Made by a program: the position numbers and the translations under genes. From Flavobacteriaceae bacterium PS02293 (GTDB lineage: Bacteria; Bacteroidota; Bacteroidia; Flavobacteriales; Weeksellaceae), in assembly GCA_029960045.1 (NCBI GenBank), contig JASCOV010000003.1:396554-460553 (forward strand): 64,000 nucleotides of DNA, read 5' to 3'. Within the stretch, counting starts at the first letter, position 1; every line of letters begins with the position of its first letter. The notes beneath the pieces are model-generated. The model was not told where the DNA came from and ran no database searches. It saw only the letters and a list, made by a program, of their open reading frames with translations. Below are positions 34,749 to 44,587 of this stretch, one piece after another.

Positions 34749-37070
34749 TTATAACCTGTTCGAAGTTTCGTTGACAGCATTTTCTTTGTAATTGGATTTT
34801 TTTAGTTTTCCAAAATTATATTTCGCTGCAAAAGATATCGTTGGTGTATTTCCAAAAAAGGTGCCAGTTGAATTGATTCTATTATAAGACATTTTTTGGA
34901 CATAATTCATTTGATTGAAAACATCATTGTAACGAACGGTAAAATCAAAATCAGAAATAGACGATGTCATCCCAAGATTGACCAGACACATTGCATTGTT
35001 TTCATACAAACCTTCCACTCGTTTTGTGATGTAAGAACCATCTAATAGGACTGACAAATACTTCCAAACGTTGACAGTGTTGTTAGTCGAAAAATAAACA
35101 TACGGCGTCGAATTTTTCAGAACGGCTAAAGAATCCTCTATTTTATCATAATTAACGGACAGACTGTTTTGAGAGCTCCATTTTTTCCCTTGAAAAAGAG
35201 AGTCAATGCCTAAAGAAACGCCCATTTCTTTATCGAAATTAACTGCTGTGAATTTTGAAATATTCTTCTCATCATCATAAACCAAGGTATAACCCAAAGG
35301 ATTTTTGCTGTTGTAAGCAGTTGCATTGACAGAGATTTTCTTGAGGTTGGCAGTTAAAGAAATTGTATTGGTATAGGTTGGAATTAAGTTCGGATTACCC
35401 TGATACTCAACATACGGACTTCCGTACAAACCTCCCGAAGACAAATCTCCGTAATTGGGACGGGAAATACTTTTTCTGAAATTCAGAGTATATTCGTAAT
35501 TGTCATTTTGCTTGAAACTGATTTCTGCATTGGGAAACCAATCGAGATAATCTCTCTTGATTTTAGTTGAATTTTCAATTACATCAAAACCTTCCGCATT
35601 GGTTGCTTCCACTCTCAAACCTGCATTGATATTCCATTTGTTAGCATTAATGGCGAGATTGGTGTAACCTGCAAGATTAGATTCTTTGAATTGATACAGA
35701 TAGAATTCCGGATTTTGATTATTCTGATAATTTGTTTTATTATCATTCTTGGTTTCAGCCTTCGTATAATTTCCACCCAATTCCATACCGTAATTTTCAC
35801 TTAATTTTTTTTCAATATCAATTCTTCCCGAATAAACATTCCCCGAATATCGCTGAACACGAAATTGATCGAACTCGTAACCCGAATTGTTGGTGTCATT
35901 GAAAAATTGATAATCTACATTTTTGCTCTCTCGTTTGAACTGAAATCCGGTCAAAATCTCAGCATCCCAATCTGTTATTTTCTTTTTATAATTAAAGATA
36001 GAGTTGATTGTCGCCCGTTTATTATCTTGCTGATTGAGCGTTTTAACAAAAGCTGAATTACCATTTTCAGAATAAAAAGTATCGGTATTATTATCGCCTT
36101 TGTCCGGTCTAAAATTGCTGTTGACAGACATCGTAATATAATCGCCATCATCGTTCAGTTCCTGATACAAACTCGCTCCAAAAATCGTTTGCGGACGTTT
36201 CGTGATAGATTTAATGATGTAATTGGAAGCTATATTTTTGCTTGGAACCGAATAATCAAAACCGTTGCTTTCCCAATGGTTGATTTGATTGTAGGAAGCG
36301 TTCAGTTTCCACTCAGTTCTATTTTTCTTTTGCTGAAAATTGGCCGAAAGATAATTGCTGAAACGTTTCTGGAAAGTCGCCGTTTCCGTAATACTCAGTT
36401 GTGCGCCATCTTTCCTGCTTTTTTTCAGATTGACTTTGATGACCGCTTTTCCTTCAGCTTCATATTTCACAGACGGATTTCTGATGATTTCCACCGATTT
36501 AATATCATCCACGGCGATTGCGGATAATGTCGAAAAATCCACTCTTTGATTGTCCACATAAAGCAACGGCGTTCCTTTTCCGACAAACGATAAGCCTTCG
36601 CCGTTGGCATCAATCATTACAAAAGGTAATTTTGATAATAAGTCAGTTGATGTCGGTAATTTGTTCAAAGCGGAATTGGCAACATCTAAAGTGATATTCC
36701 CATTTTCTACCTTGAAGGTTTTTTTCTTAGCAGTGATTGTCACCTCATCAATTTTTTGACTTTTCGGTTCAAATGCAATTGAAAACTCCAGATTTTTTTC
36801 CAGATAAAATGGTTTCTCATTCTGAATTGTTTCATCTGATGATAGCTGAAGATGATAATTTCCCGACTTCAATTGGTCAAATTCAAACTTCGAATCTTGG
36901 GCGATTGTAGATTTAAGTAATTGATTATCATTATCCAAAAGATAAATAACAATTGGAGCTCCATTTTTTTCTTTATCAGAATTAATGATTTTTCCATTAA
37001 TCTTAAGATTTTGCTGAGCGGAAAAAATAGTTGAGATAAGAATTAGGAAAAATAAAATGCCTTTTTTCAT
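34749..37070 (-). CDS. TonB-dependent receptor family outer-membrane beta-barrel protein
   Basis: 773 aa. Signal peptide (FFLILISTIFSAQ), then a carboxypeptidase-regulatory-like domain (about 20-105: LKINGKIINSDKEKNGAPI), a plug (VANSALNKLPTSTDLLSKLPFV, LYVDNQRVDF, DIKSVEIIRNPS) and a barrel of the OMP_b-brl_3 type ending in a basic tail rather than an aromatic residue (KKSNYKENAVNETSNRL). This group is common in Bacteroidota with unknown ligands. No SusD partner. Confidence 0.9.
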   Translation of the reverse strand: MKKGILFFLILISTIFSAQQNLKINGKIINSDKEKNGAPIVIYLLDNDNQLLKSTIAQDSKFEFDQLKSGNYHLQLSSDETIQNEKPFYLEKNLEFSIAFEPKSQKIDEVTITAKKKTFKVENGNITLDVANSALNKLPTSTDLLSKLPFVMIDANGEGLSFVGKGTPLLYVDNQRVDFSTLSAIAVDDIKSVEIIRNPSVKYEAEGKAVIKVNLKKSRKDGAQLSITETATFQKRFSNYLSANFQQKKNRTEWKLNASYNQINHWESNGFDYSVPSKNIASNYIIKSITKRPQTIFGASLYQELNDDGDYITMSVNSNFRPDKGDNNTDTFYSENGNSAFVKTLNQQDNKRATINSIFNYKKKITDWDAEILTGFQFKRESKNVDYQFFNDTNNSGYEFDQFRVQRYSGNVYSGRIDIEKKLSENYGMELGGNYTKAETKNDNKTNYQNNQNPEFYLYQFKESNLAGYTNLAINANKWNINAGLRVEATNAEGFDVIENSTKIKRDYLDWFPNAEISFKQNDNYEYTLNFRKSISRPNYGDLSSGGLYGSPYVEYQGNPNLIPTYTNTISLTANLKKISVNATAYNSKNPLGYTLVYDDEKNISKFTAVNFDKEMGVSLGIDSLFQGKKWSSQNSLSVNYDKIEDSLAVLKNSTPYVYFSTNNTVNVWKYLSVLLDGSYITKRVEGLYENNAMCLVNLGMTSSISDFDFTVRYNDVFNQMNYVQKMSYNRINSTGTFFGNTPTISFAAKYNFGKLKKSNYKENAVNETSNRL

Positions 37071-37157
37071 AGCGGAATTAGTCTTTAAACGGTTATTTAT
37101 TTAAAACAATCATCTGCTCCATTTTGTTACATCATTTTTTGAAAAATAATGAGATAA

Positions 37158-38165
37158 TTATTTTCCCTGCAAAATCGCTTTATTAATTTCATTAATCAAT
37201 TCCGGACCTTCGTAGATAAATCCTGTATAAAGCTGAACGAGACTCGCTCCAGCTTCCAGTTTTTCGATTGCATCTTGCGCAGTATGAATTCCACCAACTC
37301 CTATGATTGGGAATGCTTTTCCACTTTTTTCAGATAAAAATCTGATGACTTCTGTAGAACGTTTTGTCAAAGGTTTTCCTGATAATCCGCCCATTTCAGA
37401 TTTATTTTCTGAAACTAAATTTTCTCTTGACAACGTTGTATTTGTAGCAATGACACCAGCAATCTGAGTCTCTTTGACAATATCAATAATATCCAATAGT
37501 TGTTCATCGGTTAAATCAGGAGCGATTTTCAGAAGAATTGGTTTTTGCTTTGGCTTTTTGAGATTAAGATTTTGAAGCGTTGATAATAATTCTGTCAACG
37601 GTTTTTTATCCTGAAGCTCACGTAGATTTGGCGTGTTTGGCGAACTTACATTCACTACAAAATAATCAACGTAAGGGAATAATTTTTCGAAACAGATTTT
37701 GTAATCGTTGACGGCTTCTTCGTTTGGCGTCACTTTATTCTTTCCGATGTTTCCGCCAATCAGAACGTTTTTGTTTTTCTTCAAACGTTCAATCGCTTCG
37801 TCAACTCCGCCATTATTGAAACCCATTCTGTTGATAATTGCAGAATCTTCTTTCAATCGGAACAATCTTTTTTTATCATTTCCAGCCTGAGCTTTCGGCG
37901 TCAAAGTTCCGATTTCTATAAAACCAAATCCGAGGTCAGACAATTCATTAAAGAGTTTTGCATCTTTATCAAAACCCGCCGCTAATCCAACCGGATTTTT
38001 GAATTTTAATCCAAAAACCTCACGTTCCAGTCGTTTATCTTCAATTGGTTTTGGTAAAAATAATTTGGTCAGAAATCCGAAATTCTTGAGCGCAGAAAAG
38101 GTAAAGTGATGAACTTCTTCTGGGTCGAATTTGAAAAGAATCGGACGAATTAGGCTTTTGTACAT
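37158..38165 (-). CDS. pyrD: dihydroorotate dehydrogenase (quinone)
   Basis: 335 aa, class 2 enzyme: an N-terminal membrane-associating part ([25 protein letters not shown]) precedes the FMN barrel. Motifs [36 protein letters not shown] (catalytic Ser) and IGVGGI near the end. It oxidises dihydroorotate in pyrimidine synthesis and passes electrons to menaquinone. A TAAATTTG box lies 15 bases before the ATG. Single gene. Confidence 0.96.
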   Translation of the reverse strand: MYKSLIRPILFKFDPEEVHHFTFSALKNFGFLTKLFLPKPIEDKRLEREVFGLKFKNPVGLAAGFDKDAKLFNELSDLGFGFIEIGTLTPKAQAGNDKKRLFRLKEDSAIINRMGFNNGGVDEAIERLKKNKNVLIGGNIGKNKVTPNEEAVNDYKICFEKLFPYVDYFVVNVSSPNTPNLRELQDKKPLTELLSTLQNLNLKKPKQKPILLKIAPDLTDEQLLDIIDIVKETQIAGVIATNTTLSRENLVSENKSEMGGLSGKPLTKRSTEVIRFLSEKSGKAFPIIGVGGIHTAQDAIEKLEAGASLVQLYTGFIYEGPELINEINKAILQGK

Positions 38166-38290
38166 CGGAGAAAAGTTTTACAAATTTACGTTTTTGTAAC
38201 GATAATTCAATATTATTCGGGAATATATCGTTTCGAAAATCATTAATGAAAATCTTTATTATCTTTACTTGTTTTTAGCCAAAAAATTAA

Positions 38291-39946
38291 ATGATTCCAA
38301 AGCGTTTTCGCAGAAACTTAGTTTTTATATTTTTTCTGCTTTTGTTGCCTTTTCAGACTTTTGCAATCACGCCAAAAGATTGCGAAAAGATGATTATTGA
38401 AGGCGTGGAAGCGATGAACAAAAAGGATTACGCCAAATCTCTCGAAATCCTGACCAAAACCCGAAAAATAGCGCAGGAAAACAAATGGTACCGCGAAGAA
38501 TTCTTGGCGACAAACAACATTGGTGCGAATTATTATATGCGTCTGGATTACGGCGAAGCACTCAATAATTACCTCGATGCCTACAAAATTGCCGTTGCTC
38601 ATCTAGATGAAAAGTCAGAAATGACGGTTCTCAACAACATCGCAATCCTATATTCCCGAGACAAAAAAACTGAGAAAGCAGAAGAATATTTTACAAAAGC
38701 TTACGAACTGGCTGGAAAAGTCAATAACAATCTTTCCAAAGGTTTGTACGCGATTAATCTCACCATCGTTTCCAACGAAAAAAAAGATTATAAAAAAGCC
38801 AAACAATTCATCGATGAAGCTTTGAAGCTGACAGAAAACTCGCCTTACGCTTTATTGGCAAAAGCGACTTTGGTGGAAACATTGGTCAATTTGAAACAAT
38901 ATGATGAAGCTGAGAAAATCTCTGCCGAACTCTTGCCAAAACTAAATGGCATAGAACATTCCGAGTATAAGACGCAGATTTTGTACAACTTATCATCAAT
39001 TGCAGAGCAGAAAAATGATTTGCCTAAGTCTTTTCGTTACTTGGAATTGGCCGAGAAAAGCAATTTGAATTATGACTTTAAGGAAAATCTGTATGAGAGA
39101 TTCAGTCTTTTGTACAAGAAAGCCAACAATATCGAGCGCGCAGTTTCTTACAAAGATTCGGTGATGGTGATTAAAGATTCGGTAAATCAAATCAAGAACG
39201 GACAACTTTTCGAGAACAGTAAAATCAAATTTGAACTTCAAAAATCTCAGAAGAATCTGGCGGAAAGTCAGGAAAAACTGACAACTGAACGTTCTTTTTT
39301 CATCAGAGGCATTTTGCTGGCTATTTTCATTGTCATCATTATTTTTTGGGCTTTGAGAAACAGCATTGTCAAAAATAAACAGCAGAAAATCATCGAACAA
39401 AGCAATGCCGAAATCGCAAAGCTAGAACTCGAAAAAGAGAAAAAGAATAAGGAAATCCTTGAAAATCAATTAAAAGAAAAAGAAGTTCTGGCTCTGCTGG
39501 AAGAGGAAAAATATAAAAACGAAATTGAAGCTAAGAATCGGAAACTGACAACCAAAGCGCTTCAACTTACCACAAAAATAGAATTGATAGACGACCTTGT
39601 AAGAACACTTTCCCGACAAACGGACGATTTGGAAAATCAGGATGTCAGCAATATCATCAAACAACTCAAAATCTTCCAGAGACAAAGTCGCGAGGAGGAA
39701 AGTTTTTTCATCCATTTTGAAGAAGTGAATCAAGGTTTCATTAATAAACTCAAGACGCTTCATCCAGACCTCAACGCAAACGACCTTCGTTTTCTTTCTT
39801 ACGTTTATATGAATCTGTCGATGAAGGAGATTTCTTCCCTCCTGAGCATCACAACAGAGGCTTGCAGGAAACGAAAAGAGCGCATCATCAAGAAAATGGA
39901 ACAGGATGACAACATAGACTTATATAACTATATTACAAGTCTTTAG
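38291..39946 (+). CDS. TPR-containing regulator with transmembrane helix and C-terminal LuxR-like HTH
   Basis: 551 aa. Signal or anchor helix (LVFIFFLLLLPFQTFA), then about six TPR repeats (MNKKDYAKSLEILTKT, YYMRLDYGEALNNYLDAY, AEEYFTKAYELAGK ..) in the periplasm, a membrane helix at about 334-352, a long coiled coil (about 355-430) and a C-terminal HTH: DLRFLSYVYMNLSMKEISSLLSITTEACRKRKERIIKKM. It is a one-component regulator of a type frequent in Bacteroidota. It is divergent from pyrD and precedes a T9SS protein gene. Confidence 0.88.
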   Translation: MIPKRFRRNLVFIFFLLLLPFQTFAITPKDCEKMIIEGVEAMNKKDYAKSLEILTKTRKIAQENKWYREEFLATNNIGANYYMRLDYGEALNNYLDAYKIAVAHLDEKSEMTVLNNIAILYSRDKKTEKAEEYFTKAYELAGKVNNNLSKGLYAINLTIVSNEKKDYKKAKQFIDEALKLTENSPYALLAKATLVETLVNLKQYDEAEKISAELLPKLNGIEHSEYKTQILYNLSSIAEQKNDLPKSFRYLELAEKSNLNYDFKENLYERFSLLYKKANNIERAVSYKDSVMVIKDSVNQIKNGQLFENSKIKFELQKSQKNLAESQEKLTTERSFFIRGILLAIFIVIIIFWALRNSIVKNKQQKIIEQSNAEIAKLELEKEKKNKEILENQLKEKEVLALLEEEKYKNEIEAKNRKLTTKALQLTTKIELIDDLVRTLSRQTDDLENQDVSNIIKQLKIFQRQSREEESFFIHFEEVNQGFINKLKTLHPDLNANDLRFLSYVYMNLSMKEISSLLSITTEACRKRKERIIKKMEQDDNIDLYNYITSL

Positions 39947-40047
39947 CTAATTTGTCACACTATTTCTGAAAGCCCGTCCAACTATTTCCGCCTAGTTTTT
40001 TTGTATTGCTAATTTTTATCACAACATTTGAGAATAAAATTAGATAT

Positions 40048-42345
40048 ATGAAGAAAATTACTTTTTTAGCTGGTCTTTTGCTGGTGCTTTTCACAGGCAA
40101 TGCCAGTGCTCAAACAGATGTTTTGGGCAAAAATGAGTTCGGAAGAATTTTTGACCTTACTTATAGCGTACAAGAACAAAATACGATTTACGCCATCACG
40201 ATTACAAGCCACATTGTGGTTTCAAAAGACAACGGAAATACGTGGAATGTTTTCTATTCTATGCCAGATGCTGGTGGTGGAATCAGTGTTTCGAAATTAA
40301 ATATCAGTAAAGATGGAAGTTTCCTTTCTTTTACTACGATTCTAAACGGTGTTGGAACTTTGCACATTCTGGATATTGCGACAAAAACAATTACCAAAAC
40401 CTATCTGTTACCAAATCAGGATGAAGTTCCCTACTTCAATGCCTATAACTTTTTCGGCAGCGATAAAAATACTTTGATTGCAAGTTCTCAGTTTCCGTAC
40501 GGTTGGGGAACGGCTAACAGAGTTTATACAACAATTGATGGTGGCGAAAACTGGAAAGAAATCTATTATTCTGTAGATGACAATGACAATGTGATTACAA
40601 GTTCTGTTGCATTCAGTCCGACAGATGTCAGCAAGGTCTATATCGCCAACGGAAACGGAAGTAATGACAAATCCGGAGGTTTGCTGATTTCTAATGACGG
40701 TGGAGATAATTTCACAGAAAAACTATTGGGAAGTGTTTTGAGCACAATGGCTTTCAATCCAAACAATCCGAATGATATTTACGTTGGAACAGGAATCAGT
40801 TTTGGAGCAGCGCCTGAGAAACTTCATCATTCTGCTGATGGTGGCGAAACTTGGGAGGATAAAAATGTTACTTTTGGAACCAATGGAATTCTGAATGATA
40901 TTATTGATATTAAATTCAATCCGCTTGATAATAATCACGTGATTGTTTTGGAAGAAGACGAGATTATTTCCACAAAAGACGGCGGTGCAACTTGGCAAAG
41001 TGTAGAATATCCTTATGATAATCTAGACAGTTATTATTACGGAATCAAAGCTAGTTTCAATCCTTTCAAAGCAGGAGAATTGTTCATCACTGCGAATTAC
41101 AAACCTTTGTTTTCTACAGATAATGCAACAACTTTGACTCAAGTTCAAACACCTTTTTATAGTTCTACAGGACGCGTAAGTTTATTTGAAAACTCGACTG
41201 CAAAACATTTGTTTTATAATGTTCAAAATGGTGTCGTTCACAGAAACCTTGCAGACAATAGCGAAGTTGCTCACGACATCAGACCTCTTAATATTGTAAG
41301 CATCAATGGCGGACCGGCTTATATTTCCGATACCAAAAAAGAAGGACGTCTTTATTCTTTTGCAGGCGGATTTCTGGGATCCAAATTGTCTGTAAGTGAT
41401 GATTTTGGAGCTACATACAATGAAATCCTGAGCACTTTTACAAGCCAGTTGACCAACATTATTCCTGATCCGCAAGTTACAAATCAAATTTGGACAACTT
41501 TCAGTAATTATAATCAAGGTGAGTTGAATAAGATCAATTTTAATAATCTTAATGACATTATAGTAACCAATGTTGCTTTGCCAACACAAAATACGGTTTA
41601 CAAAATTTTACACCCAAATAATATCTCGAATGAATTTTTCATCCTTATCGGATCTGAGATTTACAAAACAATTGATGGTGGTGAAAACTGGACGCCGGTT
41701 TCCTTAGGAAGTTCTTTCCCTTCAGAAGCTGCAATTTTTGACATCACACAAGATCCGAACAATTCAAATCGATTAGCGTTGGGAACTTCTGCAGGTGTTT
41801 ATACATCAACTGATAAAGGTTTGACTTGGAGCAATGCCGGAGAATTTGTAGCCAATCAAGTTTCATATTCTGATGCAAACTCAGGTGTTATTGTAGCAAC
41901 AACTTACACAAGTCAGAATGATATTTTCAATATCTATTATTCTGTAGATAATGGTGCTAACTGGGAATCGGTAGATAGAAGCAACCTTTTGCATACAGAA
42001 AGCAACTCTGTGACAATAGATTTCTCAGACAAAAAAGCTTATATCTATATCGCTTCAGTTGACCTTGGACTTTTAGGATATAGTCTGAATTTGGACGTCT
42101 TATCAAATAATGAAGTTCCTGCCGAAAAAGCTAAAGTTCTGGTTTATCCAAACCCTGTTGTTGATGTTCTTCATATTGATGACAAAAATCTGAAATCTGT
42201 TGCACTTTACAGTATGGAAGGCAAAAAATTATTGGAAACTAAGACAAACGAAATGAATGTTTCTAAGCTTCCTAAAGGAGTTTACGTTCTTAGAATCGTG
42301 ACTTCTGACAACAGTATAGTAAGCAAAAAAATCATCAAAAAGTAA
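40048..42345 (+). CDS. secreted BNR/sortilin-like repeat protein with T9SS sorting domain
   Basis: 765 aa from MKKITFLAGLLL at 40048, since the signal peptide starts there rather than at 40006. Repeated BNR Asp-box motifs (DGGENWKE, DGGETWED, DGGATWQS, DGGENWTP, DKGLTWSN, DNGANWES) predict one or two beta-propellers of the VPS10/sialidase type. The last 75 residues are a type A T9SS domain (VLVYPNPVVDVLHI, VALYSMEGKKLLE, LPKGVYVLRI, VSKKIIKK). Surface or secreted; ligand unknown. Confidence 0.9.
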   Translation: MKKITFLAGLLLVLFTGNASAQTDVLGKNEFGRIFDLTYSVQEQNTIYAITITSHIVVSKDNGNTWNVFYSMPDAGGGISVSKLNISKDGSFLSFTTILNGVGTLHILDIATKTITKTYLLPNQDEVPYFNAYNFFGSDKNTLIASSQFPYGWGTANRVYTTIDGGENWKEIYYSVDDNDNVITSSVAFSPTDVSKVYIANGNGSNDKSGGLLISNDGGDNFTEKLLGSVLSTMAFNPNNPNDIYVGTGISFGAAPEKLHHSADGGETWEDKNVTFGTNGILNDIIDIKFNPLDNNHVIVLEEDEIISTKDGGATWQSVEYPYDNLDSYYYGIKASFNPFKAGELFITANYKPLFSTDNATTLTQVQTPFYSSTGRVSLFENSTAKHLFYNVQNGVVHRNLADNSEVAHDIRPLNIVSINGGPAYISDTKKEGRLYSFAGGFLGSKLSVSDDFGATYNEILSTFTSQLTNIIPDPQVTNQIWTTFSNYNQGELNKINFNNLNDIIVTNVALPTQNTVYKILHPNNISNEFFILIGSEIYKTIDGGENWTPVSLGSSFPSEAAIFDITQDPNNSNRLALGTSAGVYTSTDKGLTWSNAGEFVANQVSYSDANSGVIVATTYTSQNDIFNIYYSVDNGANWESVDRSNLLHTESNSVTIDFSDKKAYIYIASVDLGLLGYSLNLDVLSNNEVPAEKAKVLVYPNPVVDVLHIDDKNLKSVALYSMEGKKLLETKTNEMNVSKLPKGVYVLRIVTSDNSIVSKKIIKK

Positions 42346-42380
42346 TAGTTAGTAAAAATGAATTGATGAAAATTAATTGG

Positions 42381-42416
42381 AAAAAGCTTCTCGAATTGAG
42401 AAGCTTTTTTGTTTTT
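42381..42416 (+). terminator. terminator after BNR protein gene
   Basis: AAAAGCTTCTC and GAGAAGCTTTT form an 11-bp stem with a 5-base loop, then TTTTTTG. Confidence 0.85.
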
Positions 42417-42431
42417 ACAGTATTCAAAAAA

Positions 42432-43133
42432 TTAAATATATTCCTCAAAATCAAAACCTAAAATTTTTCCTATTTCTAAAAAATCAGGATTGACATTCAG
42501 ATTCGCATTGATAGAAATATTTTGTTCTGTAATGGGATGTTTAAAATTAAGTTGATGAGAATGCAAAGGCATTGCAGTGATATTAAAAGCATTCAGCCAC
42601 AGCTTATTCTGCTTATTACAACCATGTTTTCTGCAACCTAAAATCGGATGCAAAATATGTTTGAAATGTTTTCTCAATTGATGAAATCTACCTGTTTCGG
42701 GAATCGCTTCGACCAGGGAATAACGAGAAGTTGGGTGTTTTAGAAATGGTAAATCTATTTCTGATGTTTGCAGACGACGATAATAAGTTATTGCATTTTG
42801 AACGATTTCATTTTCATTGGTCAAATCATAATCAATCGTTTCTTCCTCTTTTGTCCAGCCTCGAAGAATCGCCAGATATTTTTTTTCCACTTCACGATTC
42901 ATAAACTGGTCACTCAGTAATTTAAGCGTTTCTTTATCGAAAGCAAACAATAAAACCCCGGAAGTCTTTCGGTCTAATCGATGAACAAGATGAACCTTTT
43001 TCTCAATTTGATTCGTCAATTTCTCAACGGCGTATTCGTCTGCCGGGCCGGCATATTTTGACTTATGAACCAAAAGTCCACTCGGTTTGTTGATCGCAAT
43101 AAGGTAGTCGTCTTGATAAAGAATCTCTAACAT
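42432..43133 (-). CDS. RluA-family pseudouridine synthase (TruC-like)
   Basis: 233 aa, lacking an S4 domain. Family motifs: the YLIAINKPSGLLVHKS start, the catalytic Asp in HRLDRKTSGVLLFA, GRFHQLRKHFKHI, LWLNAFNI and LHSHQLNFKHP. The size and style fit TruC, which modifies U65 in some tRNAs; an rRNA target is also possible. TACTTTTG ends 4 bases before the ATG. Confidence 0.92.
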   Translation of the reverse strand: MLEILYQDDYLIAINKPSGLLVHKSKYAGPADEYAVEKLTNQIEKKVHLVHRLDRKTSGVLLFAFDKETLKLLSDQFMNREVEKKYLAILRGWTKEEETIDYDLTNENEIVQNAITYYRRLQTSEIDLPFLKHPTSRYSLVEAIPETGRFHQLRKHFKHILHPILGCRKHGCNKQNKLWLNAFNITAMPLHSHQLNFKHPITEQNISINANLNVNPDFLEIGKILGFDFEEYI

Positions 43134-43137
43134 TGGG

Positions 43138-43145
43138 CAAAAGTA
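43138..43145 (-). promoter_or_regulatory. promoter -7 box of TruC-like gene, 4 nt from ATG
   Basis: On the minus strand TACTTTTG, CCCA, ATG. Confidence 0.55.
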
Positions 43146-43249
43146 GAGATTTTCGCATCATCAATTCTTCAAGACTAATAAAAAGATTTTATCTTCACTA
43201 AGATTGTAACATTTTTGATTGAATGTTCTCTAAACTCTAAAAAGGACCA

Positions 43250-43744
43250 ATGCAGAACTTAAACTTCGAAGACATTTATCACGATTACTGGAAGAAGATA
43301 TTTCGTCTTTGTATGGGTTACGTGAATGATGATGATTGGGCGAAAGACCTTTGTCAGGAGACTTTTGTTGCGGTTTTTCAGCAATTGCCAAAATTCCGGC
43401 AGGAAGCTGCGGTTGGAACTTGGATTTACAGAATTGCAACGAATATCTGTCTAAGGCAAATCAACATCGAAAAACGAATGCCGAAGAGCGAATTGCCCTA
43501 TCAGATCAAAGATAATTCTGAGAAAGACAACAAACTGGAACAGGATAAAATGACGGATTTTCTTTATCAATGCATCTCAGAATTACCCGAACTCGAAAGA
43601 ATCATTATTTCCCTTGAACTCGAAGAAATGAAACAGGCTGAGATTGCCGAAGTTGTCGGGATTTCTCCAGCCAATGTAAGAGTAAAAATACACAGAATCA
43701 AAGAAAAATTAACCGAAAAATTTAAGAATTATGCAAATAGATAA
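43250..43744 (+). CDS. ECF RNA polymerase sigma factor
   Basis: 164 aa. Region 2 (about 10-75: YWKKIFRLCMGYVNDDDWAKDLCQETFVAVFQ) and region 4 (about 108-158: LPELERIIISLELEEMKQAEIAEVVGISPANVRVKIHRIKEKL) are complete. The next gene starts within its last 14 bases and encodes a membrane protein that may act as its anti-sigma factor, although it has no known anti-sigma motif. Confidence 0.95.
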   Translation: MQNLNFEDIYHDYWKKIFRLCMGYVNDDDWAKDLCQETFVAVFQQLPKFRQEAAVGTWIYRIATNICLRQINIEKRMPKSELPYQIKDNSEKDNKLEQDKMTDFLYQCISELPELERIIISLELEEMKQAEIAEVVGISPANVRVKIHRIKEKLTEKFKNYANR

Positions 43745-44324
43745 TATTAATTTCCAAGACATCTGGAACAAGAAAAATGCAGACATTCCTAACATTCAAG
43801 AAATAAAATCTACTGCCGACAAGTACAAAAAGAAACAATTACGATCTACAATGTGGCACATGCTCAGTCTTTCCGTTACGGCTGTTATGATTATTTTTAT
43901 TTGGAATGTTATTGATTTTAAAATGTTTACAACAACTCTGGGAATCGTTTTGATTTTGATTGCTTTAGCACTTTACATTTATTTATTTTCTCAGAATGTC
44001 AATGTGATCCGGACAATCAATCCATCGATAACGAATCAGGAATATCTGGCTTCTTTGAAAAAATTGCAAAAGCAGCAGCTTTATATGCAGACGAAAGGAA
44101 TCAGTATTTATTATGTTTTGCTGACCGCTGGTTTTGCCTTTTATTTCTATGAATTTGCTCTCAGAATGTCAACTTTGGGCGCAGGTTTGGCTTATGGATT
44201 AACATTTTTGTGGCTCGCAATTGCGTGGTTTTTTCTAAGACCGAGACAGATCAAAAAACAGAATGAAAAGATATCAAAGGTGATAGATTCTTTGGAAATG
44301 ATTGAAAAAGACCTGAACAATTGA
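43731..44324 (+). CDS. membrane protein co-encoded with ECF sigma factor
   Basis: 197 aa. A cytoplasmic start (FQDIWNKKNADIPNIQEIKSTADKYKKKQ, about 1-45) is followed by four membrane helices (about 46-62, 68-88, 125-145, 150-170) and a charged tail. A 14-base overlap with the sigma gene implies coupled translation. The N-terminal segment could hold the sigma factor at the membrane (inference from context). Confidence 0.8.
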   Translation: MQIDNINFQDIWNKKNADIPNIQEIKSTADKYKKKQLRSTMWHMLSLSVTAVMIIFIWNVIDFKMFTTTLGIVLILIALALYIYLFSQNVNVIRTINPSITNQEYLASLKKLQKQQLYMQTKGISIYYVLLTAGFAFYFYEFALRMSTLGAGLAYGLTFLWLAIAWFFLRPRQIKKQNEKISKVIDSLEMIEKDLNN

Positions 44325-44353
44325 GTAACCTTTCTTTGAAACTGAAACCGTAA

Positions 44354-44470
44354 TTAGCCCTGATCGCAACGGCATCCTTTTTTGGGATTGCGGAAAAAAC
44401 TTTCTATTAATGACGTAACGTCGATCGCAATCCCAAAAAAGATATAGTGGAGAGCAGGTTCCCGGCTCCA
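44354..44470 (+). ncRNA. structured intergenic element, copy 3
   Basis: AGCCCTGATCGCAACGGC, ATCCTTTTTTGGGATTGCG, then CGATCGCAATCCCAAAAAAG, ATATAGTGGAGAGCAGGTTC and CCGGCTCC. CGCAATCCCAAAAAAG is the complement of CTTTTTTGGGATTGCG, a 16-bp stem. It is more divergent from copies 1 and 2 than they are from each other but keeps the GCCC..GATCC..TTTTTT//AAAAAAGAT..GG order. It ends about 118 bases before glyS, so it might sit in its leader. Confidence 0.5.
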
Positions 44471-44587
44471 AATTCTTCGGCAAAACTTGAAATAAATGTA
44501 AAATTTTCCGTGGTTTTTAAAAACTTCCATCTTCCATCATCTCACTTCCAGCAAAATCCTTATTTTTGCACTTCAATTAAACTAAAT

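Noticed and set aside
44447..44587. 47-codon N-terminal extension of glycyl-tRNA synthetase
   Set aside because: The extension overlaps the structured repeat and promoter box; family proteins begin at the MAKQED methionine.
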